Below the pieces are notes generated by a model. It was not told the origin of the DNA, made no database searches, and saw nothing but the letters and a program-made list of their open reading frames with translations. A DNA stretch of 64,000 nt from Chara braunii (taxonomy: Eukaryota > Streptophyta > Charophyceae > Charales > Characeae), in assembly GCA_003427395.1 (NCBI GenBank), contig BFEA01000202.1:47955-111954 (forward strand), given 5' to 3'. Below are positions 13,690 through 24,880 of this stretch, piece by piece (the first letter of the stretch is position 1; every line of letters starts with the position of its first letter). The position numbers and the translations under genes are program-made.

Positions 13690-14473
13690 GGGAGAAAAAT
13701 AAAATAAAAAAATGATTGGTGTGTGAGAGTCAATGCAACAGTTGTGGCTGTTCATGAACTGGGGAATTTTCAGGTTCAAAAGATGAAGGAGAGGTTGAAA
13801 AGAAAGAAGAAATATCATTCGTATTTGACGAATATGATGGCAGCTACCAAAACATTGAAAAATGATGGAAAAAGAGAAGATAAAAAAATATTATTACAGT
13901 AATGTAAAGAAAAAATTCTGAATCAAGAGAGGTTACCTCTTTGTGGATGGCGAGGGAGGATTGTCTTCATTAAGAGTAGTCTATAGGAAAAACAAACAAA
14001 TAAAAATAATTGTCACTTTAACTGAAAAGAGTTGAAGATGGCCAGAGAGTTGCTGAAGTAACCTACACTAAGAGTACTAAGCCTTATTTTTTGCCTAGTA
14101 TGAGGTACATTATTTATAGATACTGTAACTCATGTGTGCCATGTAAGAAGAGACCTACAACTAGAATGATTGACCCTCTATTTGCCAGTATCCTAGTTGA
14201 GTTATAAAATCGAGTTCATTTAAATATCACCACTATATCTCTAGGCAAGGAGAGATGAGACAAATATTGAACATGAGAGAGAATTTTTCCGGTTACGTTG
14301 AAGCGAAGGCTCATAAGAAAAAAACAGCAAAACAGGTGGCTGATTGGATAGAGGAAATTTATCTCACATATCTCTTAATCGAAGAATTTATCTCAGATAG
14401 AGGATCTGAATTAAAAAAAGAGATTGTAAGAAAAACCAATTTCAAATTGGGTGTTAGTATTGGATATGTGATC
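13690..14473 (+). pseudogene. Ty3/gypsy integrase, truncated
   Basis: CVPCKKR near 14134 is the second half of the HHCC zinc-binding domain. TTRMIDPLFA and VHLNITT follow; the N stands where the first catalytic Asp of the DDE core is expected. The open stretch 14255-14488 reads MRENFSGYVEAKAHKKKTA, WIEE and EEFISDRGSELKKE, with the second core Asp in SDRG. The core ends abruptly at 14473, exactly where palindrome 1 starts, so the catalytic Glu and C-terminal domain are missing. Confidence 0.65.
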
Positions 14474-14519
14474 CCTTTAAAATTATAGTAGAAGAAAAAA
14501 ACAGTCAAAACAAAAGACA

Positions 14520-15220
14520 CTCTTCGGATTTCAGATAGAAATATTTTTATTCTGGATGAGTTTAAGTTCTTACAACCCTTTCTTGATTGGATGAGAGACT
14601 CTGTCTTGAGGGTTGTTACTGATTAAACTGTGATCAGTTGTTTATTGAAAGTGGTTAGAGTGGGGACTGTTGAAACAATGCTCTATCATGTCTCCATAGA
14701 ACGAGTCTCTCTTGCCAGAAGGTTTAAGAGTAGTTAGTAAACGACACAATTTTATTATGAGATTATAGATCTAACAAGGTACTTTATGATCCGAGGTATT
14801 GTGAAGGGATATAATAGAAGACAANGTAGAGAAAGGAAGAGAAAANTGATTGAGGATTATATGGGGAGATTAAGAAAAAATGTATTGTCCTTAATCTCTA
14901 CTAAGACTGTTATTGCCTGTATTGTATACCTACACAATTTTCAAGAGGTAGAACAGGCAAGAAAGGAAAAAAACTCGCTTGTATCTTTTGCAAGAAGAGT
15001 GAGAGACTGAAAGTGACAAAGAAGCGAAATGTCAAAAGCATTAAGCAGAGAAATAAAGGGATATTAAGAAAACTGATGGCTGAGATGTCTAAACAAGGAA
15101 GGCCGAGCTCTTCTTCAGAGACTCGTGGAGAGACAATGGTGGGTGTTATACGAGAGCTGGTCGAGAGAGTTGATATTGTGAAGGGAGGTTCGAACATTAC
15201 AAGAGCAAAGTGACCAGATG
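14520..15220 (+). pseudogene. Gag remnant of a gypsy element
   Basis: Open pieces include FLDEFKF near 14560, the 74-codon stretch 14786-15010 (IEDYMGRLRKN, then YLHNFQEVEQ) and 15013-15213. The pattern of charged helices ending in a tyrosine-rich IEDY motif and LHNF resembles retrotransposon gag, and a protease piece follows, as expected. Stops occur at several points. It directly abuts an integrase remnant with no LTR between, an impossible order for an intact element. Confidence 0.5.
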
Positions 15221-15461
15221 AAAANAATTCATATTTTAGAGGTAAGACATCTTCAAGTGAACTAGACACCTCAGATCATGAAAGAAAAGAAACGAAGAAA
15301 AATTTAAGAGACTTCGAATGTCATTCTAGGTGATCAGGAACATAATCCCTAATCTCGAAAGAATGAACAAGGTAAGAAGCAAAAATTCATCCTAAAAAAT
15401 AAATTGGAACATGAAACTATAATCAGTGATGTGATCACAAACAAATGAAACTTCATCCTTC

Positions 15462-15707
15462 ATGGAGACAATGACATTAACACATAAGTTGAGAAAGAAA
15501 CTTACGAAACTAATTGAAAATAAAAAAGTGGAAGTCGACTACTTAAGAGCAACTTTTTCTGCTCAAGTGGATAGATCATTGTCAGGGTGTAAGATGAGAT
15601 TCGCAATAATGGGTTGTGAATACTTCACTATCTACATCAATCAAGTGAAGATCCGAGTCTTTGTGGACTCTGGGAAGAAATGGTTTTTCTTTCTCAAAGG
15701 ACTATAA
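15462..15707 (+). pseudogene. Retroviral-type aspartic protease remnant
   Basis: An 81-codon open stretch. MRFAIMGCEYFTIYINQ is followed by KIRVFVDSG near residues 65-73, where DSG is the expected active-site triad of gypsy proteases. After it the sequence reads KKWFFF instead of the usual hydrophobic flap, so the frame is probably shifted there. The mirror copy (18120-17875) differs by E to V before YFTIY and K to Q after DSG. Confidence 0.65.
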
Positions 15708-15768
15708 AGGTTTGTAGCCTAACTATTAATAGACCGTCAAAGAGCATAGTAAGTAATATTGTTGAAAC

Positions 15769-16048
15769 CTAAGCTACCAGTCGGGCCGCCCGCGTCCCGG
15801 GTGGCTAGCCCGTGCAAGGACTAGGGAAGGTCCCAACAAAAATAATAATAATAATGAAAAAAATCCAAAAAATCCACAAAAATTATGTTATGCAGAAAAA
15901 TAAACTAAACAACTTTTGCATCAGAGTCACATCGAAATTCTTCACCAAATTTAAAATAAAAATAAATTTATATATATATATATATATATGTTTTTAATGT
16001 TTTCGGCTCGACCGGGCAAGTGACCCCGGGCCACTCTGGTAGCCTAGA
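15769..16048. mobile_element. R1 element, nested in the protease region
   Basis: TIRs are CTAAGCTACCAG at 15769-15780 and CTGGTAGCCTAGA at 16036-16048. They are flanked by the exact 7-bp direct repeat TTGAAAC (15762-15768 and 16049-16055), a target-site duplication. The 280-bp body has no coding capacity and contains the R1 core (15884-15951), an (ATA)n stretch at 15841-15855 and a (TA)n run at 15969-15989. The ends are GC-rich; the middle is AT-rich. Confidence 0.75.
15884..15951 (+). repeat. R1 core, reference copy
   Basis: Runs from ATGTTATGCAGAAAAATAAA through AACTTTTGC, GTCACATCGAAATTC and CACCAAATTT. I used this as the reference when listing other R1 copies. Confidence 0.75.
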
Positions 16049-16142
16049 TTGAAACTCTCTATCTGACCGGTTATATTGATAATCTGCGAATTAAGGTTGA
16101 AACAATATCTATCGAACTGTTACGGTTCGTGACACCAGATTT

Positions 16143-16240
16143 CCGACCCCATGCACTTCAGTTGCTCCGAGTTTGTAAAGGTCGCCTAGACTTTCCGACC
16201 CCATGCACTTCAAATTCGAACTGTATATCTGTGTATCTGT

Positions 16241-16273
<33 letters not shown>

Positions 16274-16555
16274 TACACACACACATGCACACACACACAC
16301 ACACCAACCAACCCCAACGTCCACTCCCCAACCGCTACCGGGCCAAGACAAATCCGGGAAACAGCCCGCTGTGACCACGTACGCGGACCCTAAATTTGAG
16401 TACGTGCGTATACGTATGCGACACATATGTGCATACGTGCATACGCGTATGGACGTATGTGGAGCCCGCATACGTGTACGCCGTGCTACCCAGCAATTAA
16501 TTAAAAAATGCATCGACCAGCAAATGATTCAGAAAAGTGATCAACATTAGGGAGG
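16143..16555. other. Unique spacer of palindrome 1
   Basis: Contains two copies of TTCCGACCCCATGCACTTCA (16141 and 16194), a (CT)n(AC)n microsatellite and an alternating purine-pyrimidine stretch rich in GCATACGT at about 16395-16475. No gene. Confidence 0.7.
16241..16305. repeat. (CT)n(AC)n microsatellite
   Basis: A TCTCTCTC run passes directly into ACACAC repeats, interrupted by single T and G bases. Confidence 0.95.
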
Positions 16556-17441
16556 CTACCTGCAACACATATCGTCACCGAGTTAAGTTTTTGAAGATTT
16601 TGTATTCATCTCAAAAGCAAAACCAGTTATTAGTGTACGGTCTGTCAGCAGGTTAGCAACATTAGAAACAATATTTTTATCAAGATCTTTAATCACCTCT
16701 GCCTCTTCTAATTGGGCATATTTAGTTGGCCTACAATTCCAAGGAATACGATCAACTCTCCATATTTTTGTCATTTTGATCGTATCCATATTTAGTCATC
16801 CTCTCTCTTCATGATTAAAGAAACATGCATCGGAGAATTTTGACACACCTTATATTCCTTCTGTTTAGGTTGATAAACTAATCTGAACCAATCTTTATAA
16901 TATCAAATTTTTCTCTTATTATTCTATTTTTTAATTTTGCTGATTTTCTTAATGTTTTAATGATTCTTATTTCCTTCCTTGATACTTCATCATAATTTTT
17001 TTCTATCAAAACGGTCACCGAGTTCTTGTCAACCCAGTGATTATTTTCTTACAAAAGAATGAGTTGATGCAAAATCGTGATTTCATTTTTTCACTCTTAG
17101 CAGATTCAAAAGTCTTCTTGAATGCTTCAATTTGTCCATCATCATCTTTGAGTCTGCCAAAAGGTTTCATCGTCGGAAGATTTAATTAATGCCCACTGGA
17201 TTTTTTTCTTTAATCCCTTGCTTACTTTTTCTTTCATTTTCTTTGTCTTTTAACGTGATTTTTCACTTTCATTCAATTATTTGATATATGATGTTTACGA
17301 TGGTTGAGACACAAACCATGAAGGTTTGTTTCTAACCAGTCTCTGGATCCTATAAGTCAATCCGAGATAACCCTTCATAATTGAAGAACTGAACAATTTT
17401 ATTTTATATAAAAATAAATTATTATGATACATTGATGATCA
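16556..17441 (-). pseudogene. Ty3/gypsy protease-to-RT fragment, decayed, minus strand
   Basis: The inverted, diverged counterpart of 11452-12340; GATCATCAATGTATCAT near 17436 (read on the minus strand) matches GATCATGATTGTATCAT at 11455. The 68-codon stretch 16789-16583 carries MDTIKMTKIW and RPTKYAQLEEAE. On this strand the order is gag, protease, R1 insertion, then this linker, the normal gypsy order. The right arm therefore sits in its natural setting. Confidence 0.55.
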
Positions 17442-17535
17442 AAATCTGGTGTCACGAACCGTAACAGTTCGATAGATATTGTTTCAACCTTAATTCGCAG
17501 ATTATCAATATAACCGGTCAGATAGAGAGTTTCAA

Positions 17536-17813
17536 TCTAGGCTACCAGAGTGGCCCGGGGTCACTTGCCCGGTCGAGCCGAAAACATTAAAAACATATAT
17601 ATATATATATATAAATTTATTTTTATTTTAAATTTGGTGAAGAATTTCGATGTGACTCTGATGCAAAAGTTGTTTAGTTTATTTTTCTGCATAACATAAT
17701 TTTTGTGGATTTTTTGGATTTTTTTCATTATTATTATTATTTTTGTTGGGACCTTCCCTAGTCCTTGCACGGGCTAGCCACCCGGGACGCGGGCGGCCCG
17801 ACTGGTAGCTTAG
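17536..17813. mobile_element. R1 element, mirror copy
   Basis: The same insertion as 15769-16048, with its TTGAAAC duplication (here GTTTCAA at 17529-17535 and 17814-17820). The (TA)n run is two bases shorter than in the left arm, consistent with slippage after duplication. Confidence 0.75.
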
Positions 17814-17874
17814 GTTTCAACAATATTACTTACTATGCTCTTTGACGGTCTATTAATAGTTAGGCTACAAACCT

Positions 17875-18120
17875 TTATAGTCCTTTGAGAAAGAAAAACC
17901 ATTTCTGCCCAGAGTCCACAAAGACTCGGATCTTCACTTGATTAATGTAGATAGTGAAGTATACACAACCCATTATTGCGAATCTCATCTTACACCCTGA
18001 CAATGATCTATCCACTTGAGCAGAAAAAGTTGCTCTTAAGTAGTCGACTTCCACTTTTTTATTTTCAATTAGTTTCGTAAGTTTCTTTCTCAACTTATGT
18101 GTTAATGTCATTGTCTCCAT
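17875..18120 (-). pseudogene. Aspartic protease remnant, mirror copy
   Basis: Counterpart of 15462-15707; the DSG motif is retained and two residues differ (V for E, Q for K). Confidence 0.6.
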
Positions 18121-18379
18121 GAAGGATGAAGTTTCATTTGTTTGTGATCACATCACTGATTATAGTTTCATGTTCCAATTTATTTTTTAGGATGAATTTT
18201 TGCTTCTTACCTTGTTCATTCTTTCGAGATTAGGGATTATGTTCCTGATCACCTAGAATGACATTCGAAGTCTCTTAAATTTTTCTTCGTTTCTTTTCTT
18301 TCATGATCTGAGGTGTCTAGTTCACTTGAAGATGTCTTACCTCTAAAATATGAATTNTTTTCATCTGGTCACTTTGCTC

Positions 18380-19020
18380 TTGTAATGTTCGAACCTCCCT
18401 TCACAATATCAACTCTCTCGACCAGCTCTCGTATAACACCCACCATTGTCTCTCCACCATCAGTTTTCTTAATATCCCTTTATTTCTCTGCTTAATGCTT
18501 TTGACATTTCGCTTCTTTGTCACTTTCAGTCTCTCACTCTTCTTGCAAAAGATACAAGCGAGTTTTTTTCCTTTCTTGCCTGTTCTACCTCTTGAAAATT
18601 GTGTAGGTATACAATACAGGCAATAACAGTCTTAGTAGAGATTAAGGACAATACATTTTTTCTTAATCTCCCCATATAATCCTCAATCANTTTTCTCTTC
18701 CTTTCTCTACNTTGTCTTCTATTATATCCCTTCACAATACCTCGGATCATAAAGTACCTTGTTAGATCTATAATCTCATAATAAAATTGTGTCGTTTACT
18801 AACTACTCTTAAACCTTCTGGCAAGAGAGACTCGTTCTATGGAGACATGATAGAGCATTGTTTCAACAGTCCCCACTCTAACCACTTTCAATAAACAACT
18901 GATCACAGTTTAATCAGTAACAGCCCTCAAGACAGTCTCTCATCCAATCAAGAAAGGGTTGTAAGAACTTAAACTCATCCAGAATAAAAATATTTCTATC
19001 TGAAATCCAAAGAGTGTCTT
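18380..19020 (-). pseudogene. Gag remnant, mirror copy
   Basis: Counterpart of the left-arm gag remnant, open at 18750-18526, including both ambiguous codons. A 46-bp deletion relative to the left arm removes its C-terminal part near 18458. Confidence 0.5.
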
Positions 19021-19060
19021 TTGTTTTGACTGTTTTTTTCTTCTACTATAATTTTAAAGG

Positions 19061-19692
19061 TCAATTGTTCAACAGAACCAGACATGATCTCTCACCCTTT
19101 TTTAAATATCATGGGCAACATTAGGAGAGGTAGATCTCGGGATGGATATAATAAAAAATCTCGAATCTGTGTTCAAAAGTATTTAAGAGTAAGGATTTTA
19201 CTCTCACAATAAAACTGTCCTAAGGATTTTACTCTCACAATAAAACCGTCCTCCCTTGGTTTGCCTACTATTGCAATGGGTTCCAATAAGGGCATTCAAT
19301 CTCTTCTGTCTTCAAAGCCATCAGTAATTGAGAAGGTAGGGAGTCTCTCAAATTGCCTCACTCCCACTCCCCAAGTTACCTTTTTGTCTAACTTCTCAAG
19401 TCACTTTTTTGTTTTTATAGAACAGATATGAGCTCCTCTCTGATATTCCAAATAATCAGTCTCTTGCTCCATGCATGTTGGAACATAGATTCTCACTTCC
19501 AAACTACGCGTATTAAGAAATTTAACCACTGGAATGTGAAATATTATACGATATTTTTCACAAATTTCATACCTCAGAATCGTGAGTCCAACCAACCTCT
19601 CACAATAGTTATCTTTGCTACTGACAGTGTTCTTAAGACATTCTCACCTTTCATGCAAAATTTACTATAGCTGATCAATTATATTTTGGAGG
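19061..19692 (-). pseudogene. Sequence upstream of the right-arm gag, decayed
   Basis: The minus strand continues beyond palindrome 1 toward the 5' side of the same family. A 64-codon stretch (19595-19401) reads IPVVKFLNTRSLEVRI, of unknown function. A 31-bp tandem duplication starting AAGGATTTTACTCTCACAAT lies at 19191-19252. The segment is cut at 19692 by the 10 kb gypsy insertion. Confidence 0.4.
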
Positions 19693-20627
19693 TGCGAGGC
19701 TCAAGGCCTTGATACCCCCAACTGGGCCTTATTTTCAGTACAGTCGGCCGCTCTAAGTGAAGGCAGGTCCGACCAAGGCCTACAAGCCCATTTTTGGGGT
19801 CACCATGCAACTGGGAAATTCAGGCAGTTGCGCAGCGCCAGTTGGTTGAGAGCGCCCAGACCCAGGCTGCCTTTTTCACATGTAACCGACGCTGGCCATG
19901 GACCAAATACGCAACACGAACCGAACACAGGTTGCAGGTAGTTGGACACGAGCAAGCACCACAGGCCCTGGGCCTGATTCGTTTGGACTGGGGCTCAACC
20001 TCTCTGGGCCTATCGGAAGCTTCGGGGCAGAGGCCCGACACAGCCAGGCTTCGCGCACCAGGCAGGCCACTTCCATTTAGGAAAGTGGCTGCCCACGCAT
20101 TCGACATTCGGGCACTGGATGCATGTTGCGCAAGCGCTGCTGCGCTAAATGCTGGCCAGACCCACGTGCTCACGGGCGAGCAGGGAGAGTAGGCAGCCAT
20201 AGTCGAGCTGCGCTGCGCTGAGCTGGATGGGGCGCATGGTGGTCCTTTGGGTGTATGTGGCATCTGTGAGTGTGGGATCGAGGTTGTGAGTGATGCGAGA
20301 GACATACCTGGTACTTGAGGCGAATGACATTGATCGATATTTGCTTGTACTTCGGGGAGTTGTTAACGTCACCAACAACATTATAGATAGGCTAGATAGG
20401 ATCTGCCATTTGTAGTCTAGGCATAGAGCACCAGATAGGATGTCGACATTGGTTCGTTGTTGATGATGATGTGACTATTCCAACATTGTCACTTATGAGC
20501 TTTTGTTGTGCTCTTATTTGGTGGAACTCGTGTTACAATTCTGCTTTTGGTTCAAGGTCACAATTATTTGGTCTCATGTGTATGATACTGCTTGGTTTTT
20601 TAAGTTCGCTAGCTCATTTTCCTTCCA
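19693..20627 (+). repeat. 5' LTR
   Basis: 935 bp, TG to CA, matching 28891-29936 along its whole length. It is GC-rich in the first half. Only one copy of the segment starting CACTTCCATTTAGGAAAG is present here, against two in the 3' LTR. Confidence 0.9.
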
Positions 20628-20630
20628 ATT

Positions 20631-20642
20631 TAGTATCGGAGC
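20631..20642 (+). promoter_or_regulatory. Primer-binding site, initiator tRNA-Met type
   Basis: TAGTATCGGAGC differs at two positions from TGGTATCAGAGC, the sequence complementary to the 3' end of plant initiator tRNA-Met. It lies three bases after the LTR end. Confidence 0.8.
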
Positions 20643-22107
20643 TCTGGTACGATGCGCTAATCCGACGCTTAATTTTTGCCTATGCGGTACATCCATGCGG
20701 TCTGTTGGGCGAGCGGAAGTATGGAGTGTGTAGTGAGGAGGGCGAAGGCAAGCAAGGGGACCGAAGAGGTGAGGGGTATCGCAAGGAAGGCTACATGGTG
20801 AATATTGGGTGTTTGCAGTGTGATGAGAACTATCTGTTGTGCGATTGATGCTGAGGTGGAACGACGGTGTAATGCTGGTTGTGTCGAAGCAGCAATTGGT
20901 CATCACATTCGGCATCGAGTCATCTGGTGAGAATATCTCTGGTTCGGGGCAACTATTTTGAGGTACTTTGCTCTTAACCTTATCTACTCTCTTCGACACT
21001 TCTTACCGTGAGGATGTGTGTTCTGTCGTGAGGGTCTTCTCATGTGAGGAGTCGAGTGCGCTCAACCTTGAGAGTCGACATTGTTTATGTGGAGCATCTG
21101 GAAGGTGGGGGAGGAGCTAGCCGAAGGGCCCTGGACGAAGCACTGGGTCACGGTCACCATGCCAACCCACTGGGAGTAGAGCACTCATGCTTTGCTGCTT
21201 TGTCCTTTATCTGCCCGTTGCACTAATAGATGAATGATGAGGGGCAGGCCAGCCCTACCAGGGAGACGAGTATCGGGCGTCTATAAATAAACACCAGCAG
21301 GGTTACCTTCCATTGGTTGTGATTATCGTCCTGTATGTGACGTTAAATTATTCCTGAGGACTTCGGGGGTCATCCTTAAACGCCTCCTGATCAACCAATT
21401 GGTCGGTGTAAGGCTCGCTGCACGTCAGGGTAAACATTGTGCAGGGCTGGCCGGCTCAACATACACTCGGGGCACAGGGGTGGGCTGTGTGCACAACTTT
21501 AGACACGCACGCTATCTGGATCGCTTAGGGACGCCGACGTCAAGTGACAATCAAGAAGAACTAAGGGAGAGGTAGGCTTCAAGTGATCAGTTTGGGAAAG
21601 ATTTCACTCTGCAAACAACCAAACAAATGATTCTATTTTTAAGTTTGATAAGTAAGATGTTACAGCCATTGACATCTGACAGACAACATTAGGTAGAATT
21701 ATGCTATCTGGTTGTGGACTAATTGAGTAAAAATAGTTTCGTTTGTAGGAATCTGGATTTACCTATTGACCCGAATGTGTAGACTCTGACATAGCCACCG
21801 ATTTTATTTATTTATTTATTTTTTTCAAACAAGTGCTTCATTCTATTTGTGGGGAGTAGCACGTGGTGGGAACCGGACCCAGCGTCCCATATCGAATTGT
21901 ACAGATTATTGAGAAAATTTGAGATCATTTGAAATACCAGGGTCATTACCCGGCTTCGACTGAGATCAGTCTGTGAATATTTAATGACCTATTAGGGAAT
22001 GACATAGCCACCGATTAATTAATTTATTATTATGAATCGGTTTGTGCATTACACTGCAGTAGGCATCGAGCGTGTCCTAGTGCAGATTGTGCATAGTGTT
22101 GTAGCTT
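20643..22107 (+). other. Leader between PBS and gag
   Basis: About 1.5 kb without a gene, or 1.25 kb once the SINE-like insertion and its duplication are removed. CTATAAATA occurs at 21279 but is internal to the element. The length is on the long side for a gypsy leader. Confidence 0.6.
21804..21999 (-). mobile_element. SINE-like insertion in the gypsy leader
   Basis: A 196-bp insertion flanked by an exact 17-bp direct repeat, TGACATAGCCACCGATT (21787-21803 and 22000-22016). The left edge on the plus strand is T-rich with TTTA repeats, so on the minus strand it ends in an A-rich (TAAA)n tail, the mark of target-primed insertion. GGTCCGGTTCCCACCACG on the minus strand resembles a tRNA B box weakly. 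No coding capacity. Confidence 0.7.
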
Positions 22108-24053
22108 ATGAGCGGTAGCGAGGAAACTAGAGAGGACGATAGGATCATGCGATCAGCAAGGGCCCACTTGGCATTAGGACCGGAGGGCGACAGATTCCTG
22201 TTCCGCTAGCAGAGGGAGAGACAACAGCAGCAGCGGAGGGCTAGGGCCGCAGAGGCAAGCAGGGCATTCGCAAGCGAGGCAGCTACTTCAGCAGCCATGG
22301 CCACTGCTGCGCAGCAGAGCTCCCAGGCCAATAGTTCAAGAACCGTAGGGGTGACCACTGCGCAGACCCTGAGTCAGTCCACTGGCATTATGGCAAGCCA
22401 ACCGTTAGTTTTGACTCCCGAGGAGATCGCCATACAACGAGCAAATGCTCAGGAGGCACAACTACAGAAGCCTTTTGGAAAGATAAGGGAAAAAAAAATG
22501 ATCAGGAGAAGGGCAAGGATGCAGTGGAGACAAGCATACATTAGTGAGCTAGAGGAGATGGACATGATAAACATGGATGATGATGTAAGGACCTAGAGGA
22601 CAGTCTTACTAGATGTAGTAGAAATGCAGGACCACCAAATGACTTTCTTACAGGACATCCATCAGGGTTTGGTCGCGATGGTCGGGCGAGCTCAGGCGGC
22701 ACCATCACCGTTAGGCCTTGGTGCTTGCCCCATGGTACAACCTCCTCCTTTTGTCCCACCGGTAACTAGAGTATCCTCATTTGTAATCCCTCCAGCATCG
22801 GTGCAGGCCACTTCCCTAGGAATGCGTTTGAGAGGCGGGTTCGCAGCAAATCCTAGTGTGCAGATTCATGTACAGTCAGTATATTCCCAACCTCCATCGC
22901 AGGTTTCCGTAACTAGGCAGCCTGCTGTCTCCCAGCCAGCACAACCGCTAGGCACACAGCCCCAACAGCAGTTGGTGCAACAGCCTGCACCCCAGGGTCC
23001 ACTGCCTAGAGTGGGGCAGGTACCGGGACAAGGCCAGTGGGTTCCAAGGACGGCCATAGCCTCACCCAAACCCTTTTCACGGGATAAGAGGGGCGAAGAC
23101 CTTGACACATGGTTGAGGTCAGTGCCGGTCTACGTCAAGTGTAAGTTGACCTTGCCGCACGAGGAAGTGCTTGTGGTTCCCTCCTATCTTGAGGGGAGTG
23201 CAGCAAGATGTGCAACTGCAGGGGTACAAACATGATTTTCTCGCTTGGGTTGTCAACCAGAAACTGAAAGACTTTCTCAAGATAGTGGACGATAGGTGGC
23301 ATGATCCTTAGGAGGCCCAAAAGGCCACTGATGCGATCCAGACTTAGAGCAATAGGCCGTTCAAGTCAATAAAAGATGCCATAGACGTTGTAGAGCGTCT
23401 GATCTGTGTTCCTGAAGTACGCTATGATCCCCAAGTCTTACTGACCACTTTCCTGAGGTGTCTTCCCATGCCACTCAGGAATGAGTTGGTAGGAGAGGCT
23501 AACATCAATGTGCACAACTTCCCTTCGTTTAGCAAGAAGGCTCTAGACCTGAATGCAAAGATGGGGCACAGGCACCAACCCACAACGGATGAAAGGAAGA
23601 AAACACTTCCTCCCAACTTGAAGGCGAAGGGTCGCATCATGTTCGTCGACAACGATGGTTCCTCCATCGAGTTGGACGACGACTTCCATGAGGGCGTGGG
23701 TGCAGAGGCGGGCAACGTAGAGGCTTCAGGGGGAAGAGCAGTCGTTGCCTCAGTTCAAAAAGGTAAGGGGACCGGTAGACGTCGTGGAGGCTCCCGGTCT
23801 AGGAGTCAAGTTGACCCCAATGTTCCTCCATGGGAGGAAGCAGGTCTCACAGAGGACGTGTGGAGGGACTTGTACACCCTACAAGCTTGTATCCGTTGTG
23901 GCCAATATGACCATAATCAATTCGTGCCGAAACAAGAAGGTGATCGAAAAGATCCAGCCAAAAATGGGGCAGGCGTTGGGATCCTCCATTTCCACAGGTA
24001 GCAACATGGCCAGCAGTTCTGGCACTGCTCCTGGAAATTCGTCGGGCCAGTAG
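22108..24053 (+). pseudogene. gag: gag of the 10 kb gypsy element, broken
   Basis: The frame starting at ATG 22108 (MSGSEETRED) has in-frame stops at 22207 (TAG) and 22594 (TAG). It runs on to 23235, where a shift near 23215 moves the reading to another frame, open from 23468 to 24001. N-terminal parts are rich in Ala, Gln and Arg; the middle is a Pro/Gln-rich linker (about 22740-23040). A zinc knuckle is visible as CIRCGQYDHN near 23888, but the final Cys is missing. It would form the virus-like particle and bind RNA; this copy cannot make a full product. Confidence 0.8.
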
Positions 24054-24880
24054 GAATAGTAGTTGTTCCTACTAAGGTCGAGGTGGTGGACACACCCTCA
24101 CCATCTCGAGAGATGGCCCAAGCTAATGACTCCGTAGTCGTCCCGCAAACACATTCTGACTCACCGATCCTCTATTCAATGAATGTGTTTGAATCCTTAG
24201 AGGAGTTAGAGGAGGAATGGTCTAGATTGGACCCTCTAGCTTCTTGGACGGCGATGGCCAAAACCTTTAAGGGCGAGTTGTTCATCAGCGAGGTAGTCAT
24301 CGGCGGTCCCAAGGCCGAGGCGTATTATGACACTTGTTCGACGCGAAACTTCATTAGTCGCGCGTCAGAGTTCGCAACCAGGATTTTTAGGAATACCTGT
24401 AACTAAACTAACCACACACTTTTCGAAAACCAACCAACCATGACCACTGTATACCTGGCCTACCACACCTTTACCTACCTCCAACTGATGTGAAAAAAAA
24501 ACGGGTACCTGTACCTGCCCATACCTGAACCTCTGCAGATTGTAACTGCCCGTACCCGTCCTTAGTTTTTTTTTTTTTTTAACCAACCATGGCTAACTGA
24601 ACCCAAACCGTGTCTTAACCACCCCTACCATACCCAACCGAAATTTTCCTTACCTGTGTTCAGTCGTACCCGTCCCCACCTACCCACAATTGTATGCACC
24701 TACCCGTAATCGCCTGCACCTGTTACCCACCCTCCCCTAACTGCCCCTAACTGCTCCTAACTGTTCTAACCGCCCCTAAAACCCCCCAACCGACTCTAAC
24801 TCCCCTCACAACCTTTGGGCTGTGGTCGGGGTCCAGCAGTAATAGTTGCTGCAGCTGTTGTCGCAACTGCACCGATAGTC

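Larger units (their letters stand above)
14474..16142 (+). repeat. Palindrome 1, left arm
   Basis: The inverse of 17442-19060. The outer edge is at CCTTTAAAATTATAG (14474, mirrored at 19060). The inner edge follows CGTGACACCAGATTT (16142, mirrored at 17442). Ambiguous bases at 14825, 14846 and 15225 mirror those at 18711, 18690 and 18357. This arm has a 46-bp stretch near 15077-15122 that is absent from the right arm, plus several single-base differences. It carries gag and protease remnants and an R1 element. Confidence 0.9.
17442..19060 (-). repeat. Palindrome 1, right arm
   Basis: Inverse of 14474-16142. It holds the same gag remnant (open 18750-18526), protease remnant (18120-17875) and R1 element. 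The 46-bp stretch of the left arm is missing between two TGG motifs near 18458. Ambiguous bases at 18357, 18690 and 18711 are mirror partners of those in the left arm. Confidence 0.9.

Noticed and set aside
19794-20305. Open frames of 130-160 codons on both strands in the 5' LTR
   Set aside because: They lie inside an LTR, and the 3' LTR version does not keep them open.
20471-20848. 125-codon frame across the LTR end and primer site
   Set aside because: It spans the LTR boundary and the tRNA primer site, so it is not a gene.
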